From CAYXXN01 sp964469055 (lineage in GTDB: Bacteria; Acidobacteriota; Thermoanaerobaculia; Multivoradales; JAHEKO01), in NCBI GenBank assembly GCA_964469055.1, contig CAYXXN010000080.1:1-12657 (forward strand): a stretch of 12,657 nucleotides of DNA, written 5' to 3'. Position numbers and translations under genes: made by a program. The notes beneath the pieces are model-generated. The model made no database searches, had not been told where the DNA came from, and saw nothing but the letters and a program-made list of their open reading frames with translations. Numbering within the stretch: position 1 is the first letter of the stretch; every line of letters begins with the position of its first letter. Positions 6,863 to 12,657 of the stretch are shown here, piece after piece.

Positions 6863-9687
6863 CGGACACCTCCTCGGGGAGTCGAGCTCCCCGTGGTTTC
6901 GATCGAGACGGAGTCGTTCGCGGCGCACGTCCGCCCGGCCCCCTGCTCGGCGACGGCGAGCGCTGGGAGGCCGGAATCGGCGTCGCGCCAGACTTCGAGG
7001 AACTGACGATAGCGCTCGCAGGCCGCCGGATCCCCGGCGCCCTCGAGGAGCGCGGCGAGGCCGAAGAGCGAGGGCGGGTGGCGGGGATGGATGGCGAGTG
7101 CCTGCTCGTAGGCGACGCGCGCCGCGGCGAGATCGCCGGCGCGCTCGTGGGCCCGCGCCAAGGCGTGCCGGTAGAAGGCAGGCTCGTACGGCGCGGCGGC
7201 GAGCGCCGCCTCGAGCTCGGCGACGGCCTGCGCCGGCTCGCCGCCGGCGATCGCGATCGCGGCGCGCAGGTGCCGGAGCATCTCGCTGCGATAGAGGCTG
7301 CCGGTGGGCGCCAGGATGGCCTCCATGAGAGCCGCCGTCGCGCGCGCCACCTCCAGCCGGTCTTGGGCGACCTCCGCGAGACCCCGCACCCAGAGCGCGC
7401 CGACGGCCTGCGGGTCGTCCGCCAGGGCCTGCTCGGCTTGGGCCATTGCCCGCTCGACCTCGCCGCTCTCCAGGTAGGAACGCGCCACAGCGACGGTCGC
7501 GGTCTCCTGGGCGTTCCGGCTGCCGGCGCGGGCGGCGTAGGCGACGTAGGCCTCGCGCCCCGCCGCCACGCGGCCGACCTCGAGCAGCAGGTCGCCGCGG
7601 TAGAGCAGGGCGTCGGCGAAGTCCGGGTCGAGGCGCTCGGCCTCGGCGAAGCGCGCCAGCGCCTCGTCGTAGCCACCCGTCTGGAGCAGGCCGTAGCCCA
7701 GGTTGATCAGCGCGTAGGGGTCGCGCGGCCGCAGGGCGACGTGGCGCCGGTAGGCGGCCAAGGCGGCGGCGCCGTCGCCGCCGCCGAGCAGGGCCTCGCC
7801 GATGTAACTGTGAACGTGCGGGCGCTCCTCCGGCGCGAGCGCCACGGCACGCCGGTACTCGCGCAGGGCCGGCTCGCAGGCGCGGCGATGGGTGAAGAGG
7901 TGCCAGCCCCAGAGGAAGTGCCACTCCGCTTCCTGCGGCTGCAGCGCCACCAGCCGCTCGAGATAGCCGGCCTCGGCCGCGACCTCCTCCTCGAGCTGCG
8001 CCTGGCGGCGGAGCATGCGCAGCCGCTCGACCTCGGGCAGGCGGTCGGCGCAGGCGAGGGCGCGCACCGCAGCTTCCTTGGCGAGCGGGATCTCACCCTG
8101 CACGTCGTAGGCGTTGGCCAGCTGGTCCAAGGCATGGGCGAAGCAGGGGTCGAGCTCGATCGCCTCCTGGAGCTCCGTGATGGCGGCCTCCACGTCATGG
8201 CGGTCGAGCAGCTCGCGGCCGACGACGTAGTGGCGATAGGCGTCGAGCGACCCGGTCTTGGTGAGGGCGACGCCCGCCGCCTCGTCCCGCGCTCCCGCGG
8301 CCTCGATCTCCAGCGCCACACGGACCTCGCCGGCCAACCGCTCGAGCGCCGCGAGGAGATCCTCGCCCTCCCGAGCCTCGATCTCCGAGGAGGGCAAGAT
8401 CTCCCCGGAACGCAGGTCCTGGAGTTGGGAGAAGAGCCGGAAGCGGCCGCCGCCGGCGACCACGCTGCCCCCGACCGCGACCTCGACCCGCGCGGCGCGC
8501 AGTCGCGCGTTGCGAGCGCTGGCTGCGGTCTCCTCGACGAGCCCTTCGGACCCGACCACCTGCAGGTAGCGCGACTGCGAGAGGTTGGTCAGCACGACAT
8601 CGGCGATGCCACGCTCGAGCCAGTCGAGGTCGGCCTCGCCCGTGCGGTTGGCGAAAGGCAGCACGGCGACGCGCAGCGGAGCGCGCTCGCCGCCCGCCGC
8701 CGTCCCCGCTCGCGGCGCCCGCAGGAGCGGCGAGAGCAGCAGCGCGCCGCCGGCCGCGACGGCGCCGGCGAGGAGAGCGGCGAGCAAGAGACGGCGCCGC
8801 GCCCGCCGCCGCGGCAGCGCCACCACCTCGGTGCGGGGCTCGAGCGGCAGTCCGCGGCGCAGATCCTCGAGATCGAGGCGCAGCTCGCGGGCCGAGGCGT
8901 AGCGCTGGGCCGGCTCCTTCTCGAGGCAGCGGCCGATCGCCTGCGCCAGACCAGGCGGCAGATCGGGGCGCAGCTCGAGGAGCGGCCGCGGCGGGTCGCG
9001 CAGCACGGCGGAGATCACCTCCGCGGTCGTCGCCCCGGCGAACGGGCGCTGGCCGCTCGCCAGCTCGTAGAGGATCACGCCCAGCGAAAAGAGGTCGGAG
9101 CGAGCGTCGGCCGCTCGACCCTGTAGCTGCTCGGGCGCCATGTAGGGCGTGGTGCCGAGGATCTTCCCCTCACCGGTCAGCGCGCTCGTCGCCTTCGCCG
9201 CCGAGCGCTCGCCCGTCGGCTCGAGCCGGGCGAGGCCGAAGTCGAGCACCTTGACGGTCCCATCCGGCCGCACCATGACGTTGCCGGGTTTGAGGTCACG
9301 ATGCGTGATCCCCCGCTCGTGCGCCGCGACCAGGGCGTCGGCGAGAGGCAGCGCGAGGGCGAGCAGGCGCTCCAGCGAGAGGCCTGGCGGCGCCACGATC
9401 TCCGCCAGGCTCACGCCCTCGACCAGCTCCATGGTGAGGAAGTGGACGCCCTCGGCTTCCTCCACCGAGAAGAGGGTGACGATGTTGCGGTGGTTCAAGG
9501 CGGCGGCGGCGCGGGCCTCGCGCTCGAAGCGCGCCAGGCGCTCCGGGTGGGTCGCCATCTCGGCCGGCAGGACCTTGAGTGCCACCTCGCGACCGAGCTT
9601 GGTGTCCTCGGCGCGATAGACGACACCCATGCCGCCGCGACCGAGCTCCGCGACGATGCGATAGTGAGAGAGCGTGCGGCCGATCAA
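6859..9687 (-). CDS. Transmembrane serine/threonine protein kinase with C-terminal TPR region
   Basis: A 942-residue Hanks-type kinase that would phosphorylate Ser/Thr residues in response to a signal read by its C-terminal part. The kinase domain is residues ~9-275: LGRGGMGVVY glycine loop, Lys38 in VALK, Glu57, HRDLKPGN (Asp131, Asn136), DFG (Asp149), APE (184-186). All catalytic residues are present. A basic stretch (RRRARRR) precedes one membrane helix at ~299-322. Next, ~336-460 resembles the TolB/FlgO-like module (VAVLPFANRTGEADLDWLERGIADVVL) common in such kinases. From ~485 to ~900 are tetratricopeptide repeats (for example YALINLGYGLLQTGGYDEAL) for protein binding. The start is TTG, chosen because it gives the typical MIGRTLSHYRI and has GGGGAGG 5 bases ahead. 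It lies 54 bases downstream of the M20 gene and overlaps the small anchored-protein gene by ATGA. Substrates are unknown. Confidence 0.94.
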   Translation of the reverse strand: MIGRTLSHYRIVAELGRGGMGVVYRAEDTKLGREVALKVLPAEMATHPERLARFEREARAAAALNHRNIVTLFSVEEAEGVHFLTMELVEGVSLAEIVAPPGLSLERLLALALPLADALVAAHERGITHRDLKPGNVMVRPDGTVKVLDFGLARLEPTGERSAAKATSALTGEGKILGTTPYMAPEQLQGRAADARSDLFSLGVILYELASGQRPFAGATTAEVISAVLRDPPRPLLELRPDLPPGLAQAIGRCLEKEPAQRYASARELRLDLEDLRRGLPLEPRTEVVALPRRRARRRLLLAALLAGAVAAGGALLLSPLLRAPRAGTAAGGERAPLRVAVLPFANRTGEADLDWLERGIADVVLTNLSQSRYLQVVGSEGLVEETAASARNARLRAARVEVAVGGSVVAGGGRFRLFSQLQDLRSGEILPSSEIEAREGEDLLAALERLAGEVRVALEIEAAGARDEAAGVALTKTGSLDAYRHYVVGRELLDRHDVEAAITELQEAIELDPCFAHALDQLANAYDVQGEIPLAKEAAVRALACADRLPEVERLRMLRRQAQLEEEVAAEAGYLERLVALQPQEAEWHFLWGWHLFTHRRACEPALREYRRAVALAPEERPHVHSYIGEALLGGGDGAAALAAYRRHVALRPRDPYALINLGYGLLQTGGYDEALARFAEAERLDPDFADALLYRGDLLLEVGRVAAGREAYVAYAARAGSRNAQETATVAVARSYLESGEVERAMAQAEQALADDPQAVGALWVRGLAEVAQDRLEVARATAALMEAILAPTGSLYRSEMLRHLRAAIAIAGGEPAQAVAELEAALAAAPYEPAFYRHALARAHERAGDLAAARVAYEQALAIHPRHPPSLFGLAALLEGAGDPAACERYRQFLEVWRDADSGLPALAVAEQGAGRTCAANDSVSIETTGSSTPRGGVR
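6868..6874 (-). promoter_or_regulatory. Ribosome binding site for small anchored protein
   Basis: AGGAGGT on the minus strand, 5 bases before the ATG at 6862. It lies inside the end of the kinase gene, which supports real, coupled translation of the small gene. Confidence 0.8.
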
Positions 9688-9692
9688 GCGGG

Positions 9693-9699
9693 CCTCCCC
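9693..9699 (-). promoter_or_regulatory. Ribosome binding site fixing the TTG start of the kinase
   Basis: GGGGAGG on the minus strand with a 5-base spacer (CCCGC) to TTG at 9687. This decides the rare start codon. The rest of the 54-base gap to the M20 gene shows no hairpin or clear promoter, so the kinase is probably read through from the M20 gene. Confidence 0.75.
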
Positions 9700-9741
9700 G
9701 GTGGCCCGTCGACTCCTCGCGCCGAGGTGGAGGAGGCGATG

Positions 9742-11034
9742 TTAGCGCGTGAGGCGGTAGAGGAGCACGGCGACGCGCTGGACCGCCACCGGCAGGGTCG
9801 ACAGATCGATGCGCTCGCCCGTCGTGTGGCCGTCCCAGCCCACCGGGCCCAATCCGTCCAGGGCGGCGTCGACGTCGGCGGCCACGAAGGAGACGTCGGC
9901 GGCGCCGCGCAGGCCGGGATCGAGCGCCTCGATGCCGCCGAAGCCCAAGTCACGGTTGACCTGGTCGAGCTGGGAGAGGAGCGCCTCGTTGGCGGTGGTA
10001 GGCGGCATCGCCGGGTAGCCGTCGGCGAAGGTGATCTCCGCCTGGGTGCCGGGGAGCGAGAGGGCCGCGATCCGGCGCATCGTCTCGCGGGCCCGCTCGA
10101 GCTGCTCGGCCGAGATGGTGCGCAGGTCGCCGTCGACCACCGCCGTCTGGGCGATGACGTTGGTCTTGCCGAAGGCCGTGCCGCGCTTGCCCTCCTCGTC
10201 GTAGTCGACGCTCGTGCCGCCGAGAATGACACCCGGGTTGAAGGTCAGGTAGCGCTCCCCGCGCAACTGCCCGTAGAACGCCCCGAGGATGCGGGCGGCC
10301 TCGAAGATGGCGCCCGCGCCGTAGCGCTCGTCGAAGATCTGCGAGGAGTGAGCGGGGGTCGCCGTCACCGCGAGCTTCCAGGCGCTCGCACCGCGGCGGG
10401 CGATGGTGCCGGTGTGGATGTCGAGCACCGCGGCCTCGAAGCCCAAGACGATGTCGGCGCGCCGGCCGGCCTCGATCAGGTCGCGCCGGGAGATCTCGAG
10501 CGGCGCTCCGGGCTCCTCCTCGTCGCCGGTCAAGGCGACGATGAGGCGCGTGCCGTCGAGCGCTCCGGCCGCCCCCAGGGCTTTCACGGCGTGCAGGATC
10601 ACCAGGTTCCCGCCCTTCATGTCCTCGGTGCCCGGCCCGTGGGCGATCTCCCCCTCGCGGCGGAAGCTCTGGAACGGGCTGTCCAGCTCGAAGACCGTGT
10701 CGAGGTGACCGATCAAGAGAATCGTCGGCCCGCGATCGCCGGCCCGCTCCGCGAAGAGATGCCCGGCACGCTGCATCTCGGCCGGCATCTCGATCCAGCG
10801 CGTGGCAAACCCCAGCGCCGCCAACTCCCGCTCGAAAAACGCCCCCACCTCGCGCACCCCGGCGTGGTTCATCGTCCCGCTGTTAATGTTGACCAACGTC
10901 TCGAGTTGCTCGACCAGCTCGTCCGCCTGGGCCTCGACCGCCGCGACGATCGCCTGCTCGACGGGATCGAGTTCGGCGCGGGCAACAGCGGCAACGAGGG
11001 CAAGAACGAAGAGCAGGCGAGGAACGTGGCGCAC
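9742..11034 (-). CDS. Secreted M20-family metallopeptidase (glutamate carboxypeptidase / CPG2-like)
   Basis: A 430-residue two-zinc exopeptidase expected to remove C-terminal amino acids or hydrolyse small peptides outside the cytoplasm. Residues 1-20 are a Sec-type signal peptide (RHVPRLLFVLALVAAVARA, cleavage likely after ARA). Metal and catalytic residues by motif: His110 in GHLDTVF with Asp112, bridging Asp138 in GPGTEDMKGG, base Glu172 and ligand Glu173 in GDEEEPG, Glu200 in GFEA, and the last histidine His403 in WDGHTTGE. The dimerisation (lid) domain lies at ~210-325. The start is GTG, chosen for the signal peptide that follows and for AAGGAG 6 bases ahead. First gene of a likely three-gene unit with the kinase and the small anchored protein; a candidate promoter with an operator-like repeat lies upstream. 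The exact peptide substrate is unknown. Confidence 0.92.
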   Translation of the reverse strand: MRHVPRLLFVLALVAAVARAELDPVEQAIVAAVEAQADELVEQLETLVNINSGTMNHAGVREVGAFFERELAALGFATRWIEMPAEMQRAGHLFAERAGDRGPTILLIGHLDTVFELDSPFQSFRREGEIAHGPGTEDMKGGNLVILHAVKALGAAGALDGTRLIVALTGDEEEPGAPLEISRRDLIEAGRRADIVLGFEAAVLDIHTGTIARRGASAWKLAVTATPAHSSQIFDERYGAGAIFEAARILGAFYGQLRGERYLTFNPGVILGGTSVDYDEEGKRGTAFGKTNVIAQTAVVDGDLRTISAEQLERARETMRRIAALSLPGTQAEITFADGYPAMPPTTANEALLSQLDQVNRDLGFGGIEALDPGLRGAADVSFVAADVDAALDGLGPVGWDGHTTGERIDLSTLPVAVQRVAVLLYRLTR

Positions 11035-11040
11035 CGGATT

Positions 11041-11046
11041 CTCCTT
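11041..11046 (-). promoter_or_regulatory. Ribosome binding site of the M20 peptidase gene
   Basis: AAGGAG on the minus strand, 6 bases (AATCCG) before the GTG at 11034. It fixes the GTG as the start. Confidence 0.8.
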
Positions 11047-11091
11047 GCAGTGAGATAGAGCCGGGGAAGACTAGCGCGACGGCATGCGGCG

Positions 11092-11121
11092 ATCGTAGCT
11101 ACTGGTAGCTACCTGCGCCAA
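11092..11121 (-). promoter_or_regulatory. Candidate promoter of the M20-kinase unit
   Basis: On the minus strand TTGGCG (11121-11116) and TACGAT (11097-11092) are 18 bases apart, each matching 4 of 6 bases of the sigma-70 type -35 and -10 consensus. Transcription would begin near 11085, about 50 bases before the GTG. The spacer and the edge of the -10 are occupied by the tandem GTAGCTAC palindromes. The match is moderate; the position is favourable. Confidence 0.4.
11095..11112. repeat. Two tandem copies of the palindrome GTAGCTAC (operator-like)
   Basis: GTAGCTAC at 11095-11102 and again at 11105-11112, separated by TG. Each copy is its own reverse complement, and the centres are 10 bases apart, about one helical turn. 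The pair lies in the spacer of the candidate promoter and runs into its -10, where a bound dimer pair would block transcription of the M20 gene. No regulator gene is seen in the window. Confidence 0.5.
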
Positions 11122-11149
11122 GCTTCTGAGAAAGAGCGCGGAGACGAAC

Positions 11150-11180
11150 CGGGCCGCCGCGGAGGTGCCGCGGCGGCCCG
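11150..11180 (-). terminator. Strong GC hairpin after the haloperoxidase-like gene
   Basis: A perfect 13-base-pair stem (CGGGCCGCCGCGG at 11150-11162 with its exact complement at 11168-11180) around a 5-base loop, beginning 26 bases after the TAA of the haloperoxidase-like gene. The bases that follow on the minus strand are pyrimidine-rich (TCGTCTCC, CTCTTTCTC) but without a true T run, so it may act as an imperfect intrinsic terminator or protect the transcript end. Confidence 0.65.
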
Positions 11181-11206
11181 AAGGAGAGAACGACAGCGGC
11201 CGGGGG

Positions 11207-12657
11207 TTACTCGCCGTTGCCCTGCCAGAACGCCCGTGCGGTGGCGTAGGCGAGCTTGCCCACTCGGCGGCCGAGCTCCTGGGCGCGGAGGTTCCCGTCC
11301 TGGATGTGGATGCCGCCGTAGAGGCGGGAGATGCCGGCCTCGCGGGCGGCGGCGCGCATGGTCGGCCAGCGCAGGACGACGGTCTCGGCCGGCCCGACCT
11401 CGTTCTTCAAGGTACCCGGCACGGCGATGTGCTGGCCCATCAAGTCTTCCACCCCATCGCGATCCCAGTCCTCGCCCAGGAGGGTGTGGCCGTCGTAGAG
11501 CCGGTCGCGGCCGGCGAAGCGGCGCAGCACCTCGCGTGCCGCGCGGCTGAAGGTGCTGTGGCCGGAGACGAACTCGGGGAAGGCCGGGGTCACGAAGGTG
11601 GCCGCCTGGTAGGGCTTCCAGTTGCGCCCCTGGATGCTGCGCGTGCCGCGGTTGGGACCGCCCCAGGCCTCGATCGTCTCGTCGTGGTAGACGTGGCGGA
11701 TGGCCGAGATGGGGCGCGTCGAGTCGTAGGCCCGCTTGGCGTCCCAGGCGGCGATCCCGGCGTCGAGCAGGGCGCCGTTCAAGGCGAAGTACATCTTGAT
11801 GTCGTCACCGATCCCGTGGTGGTCGCGGATCGAGATCCCCTGGGCGATCTGGTTCCAGTGCCCCGGCGGCGTCCAGGTGACCGGCCCGTCGGCCCACACC
11901 TCCGCGATCACCTTCTGCTCGTCGGTGAGCCCGGCGCTGATCGCCAGCACCTCGTCGTTTTGGCGGTGCCAGGCCTCGTCGTTGGTCATCGTGTTGCCGA
12001 GCGCGTCACGGTACGGCGCCGAGGAGCCGAACTGCGGCGGCGCCGGCGGCCGGAACTGCCGCCCGTCGGCCATCGCGAAGGGCAGGACGGCCCCCCAGTG
12101 GGGCGTCAGGTACTTCTGATCGACGTAGGTCGTCGGATCGTCGTTGTCGAAGATCGGGTAGCCGTGGTCGTTGACGAGCGTGCCGTTGGGCACCCGCAGC
12201 GGCTGCCAGTGGTTGGGATCGAAGAGGGGGCCCCCCGGGGCGTCCGGGGCCCGCGGGTCGGCGCTGTTGAACGGCGCGTACAGGGTGGGGTAGCGCTCGG
12301 AGGTGATCTGGGCGAAGCCGCCGGGGGCATTCGAGCCGTCCTGGCGGCGAATGGCGATCACGGTCTCGGCGACGAAGGTGCCGATGCCCTTCGGGGTCGC
12401 AAGGTCGCTCGAAGTGAACGGTCCGTTGAACCCGAGCTCGCGCATCAGCGCCCGCGCCTGTGACTTCTGGTTGGGGTAGAGCGCTCGCAGCGTGTGGTAG
12501 GCGGCGTGGCTCGCGGCGGNNNNNNNNNNCCTGGTTGGCCTCGGTGTGCTCGGCGGCGGGGCGGGCGAGGCTGTCGCCCGTGTAGTAGCCCACCGCCTGC
12601 GCGTCGTAGGCCGCCCAGGCGTCGTACATGGCGGTCGAGACGATGTGCAGGCGCCAG
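11207..12657 (-). CDS. Vanadium-dependent haloperoxidase / PAP2-superfamily protein, 5' truncated by window edge and interrupted by a 10-N gap
   Basis: A member of the vanadium haloperoxidase-acid phosphatase superfamily, which either oxidises halides with H2O2 or hydrolyses phosphate esters. Numbering from the in-frame Met at 12445, the vanadate/phosphate pocket is complete: Lys237 and Arg244 (AKRAYDSTRP), Ser294-Gly295-His296 (FVSGHSTFS), Arg374 and His380 (SRLYGGIHIQD). The Met at 12445 is not the start: the frame runs up to the gap as AASHAAYHTLRALYPNQKSQ, and beyond the gap the family sequence resumes in another frame, STAMYDAWAAYDAQAVGYY...EANQ, to the window edge. That is one gene whose gap length is wrong by a non-multiple of three. 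Any signal peptide lies outside the window. The family is firm; haloperoxidase versus phosphatase activity cannot be decided from sequence alone. Confidence 0.88.
   Translation of the reverse strand, partial: GACTSSRPPCTTPGRPTTRRRWATTRATASPAPPPSTPRPTRXXXXAASHAAYHTLRALYPNQKSQARALMRELGFNGPFTSSDLATPKGIGTFVAETVIAIRRQDGSNAPGGFAQITSERYPTLYAPFNSADPRAPDAPGGPLFDPNHWQPLRVPNGTLVNDHGYPIFDNDDPTTYVDQKYLTPHWGAVLPFAMADGRQFRPPAPPQFGSSAPYRDALGNTMTNDEAWHRQNDEVLAISAGLTDEQKVIAEVWADGPVTWTPPGHWNQIAQGISIRDHHGIGDDIKMYFALNGALLDAGIAAWDAKRAYDSTRPISAIRHVYHDETIEAWGGPNRGTRSIQGRNWKPYQAATFVTPAFPEFVSGHSTFSRAAREVLRRFAGRDRLYDGHTLLGEDWDRDGVEDLMGQHIAVPGTLKNEVGPAETVVLRWPTMRAAAREAGISRLYGGIHIQDGNLRAQELGRRVGKLAYATARAFWQGNGE
12520..12529. 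other. Scaffold gap of 10 N inside the haloperoxidase-like gene
   Basis: Ten N lie between EANQ and AASHAAY, which are adjacent conserved stretches in this family. The two sides are in different frames as written. They become one frame if the missing length is a multiple of three (for example 3, 6 or 9 bases), so the 10 is an estimate and the frame break is not biological. Confidence 0.92.

Noticed and set aside
7078..9126. A long (682-residue) open frame on the plus strand opposite the kinase
   Set aside because: It is low in hydrophobic domain structure, has no recognisable family, and mirrors a firmly supported kinase/TPR gene. High third-position GC produces such antisense frames.
9301..11058. 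A 585-residue plus-strand open frame opposite the M20 gene and the kinase start
   Set aside because: It spans two real minus-strand genes and the gap between them; its composition is a mirror artefact.
11095..11112. GTAGCTAC repeats as an attachment site or insertion-sequence target duplication
   Set aside because: The copies are 2 bases apart with nothing inserted between them and no integrase or transposase in the window; a promoter operator explains the position better.
11165..12463. A 432-residue plus-strand open frame opposite the haloperoxidase-like gene
   Set aside because: It has no family motif, while the minus strand has a full vanadate pocket.

Overview
This is a GC-rich bacterial window (roughly 70% GC by eye) with dense, near-touching genes. 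It contains one 100-N and one 10-N gap, so it looks like a scaffold from a draft or metagenome-derived genome. The Hanks-type kinase with a C-terminal TPR region, the GTG and TTG starts, and the mix of D-aminoacylase, M20 peptidase and vanadium-haloperoxidase-like proteins fit Acidobacteriota (a Thermoanaerobaculia-like lineage) best. A myxobacterial or gemmatimonad origin cannot be excluded. No rRNA, tRNA, CRISPR array, insertion sequence or phage gene is visible, and no stretch over 300 bases lacks a gene.

Layout. (a) 2-1204 (+): 3' part of an N-acyl-D-amino-acid deacylase (D-aminoacylase) gene cut by the window edge. (b) 1206-3136 (-): a two-gene unit, a TIGR02206/YwaF-like six-helix membrane protein followed through a GTGA overlap by a membrane-anchored SGNH/GDSL-type hydrolase. 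(c) 3193-6495 (+): a Rieske oxygenase of the quaternary-amine class, then (across the 100-N gap) a betaine-homocysteine methyltransferase homologue, then a monomeric sarcosine oxidase-like flavoprotein. (d) 6509-11034 (-): a secreted M20 carboxypeptidase, a transmembrane Ser/Thr kinase with TPRs, and a small anchored protein coupled to the kinase by an ATGA overlap. (e) 11207-12657 (-): a vanadium-dependent haloperoxidase/PAP2-family protein, cut at its 5' end by the window edge and interrupted by the 10-N gap, with a strong hairpin after its stop.

How they work together. The clearest functional unit is (c). It holds three enzymes that each remove an N-methyl group by a different chemistry: O2-dependent Rieske demethylation, methyl transfer to homocysteine, and flavin oxidation. 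This is the enzyme set expected for taking a trimethylated betaine (glycine betaine or a relative) down to its amino acid while feeding methionine synthesis. The exact substrate and step order are inferred, and no Rieske reductase is visible. In region (d) the M20 gene has a candidate promoter overlapped by two tandem copies of the palindrome GTAGCTAC, which looks like an operator. The two scaffold gaps mislead simple ORF calling: one falsely fuses two genes and the other falsely breaks one.
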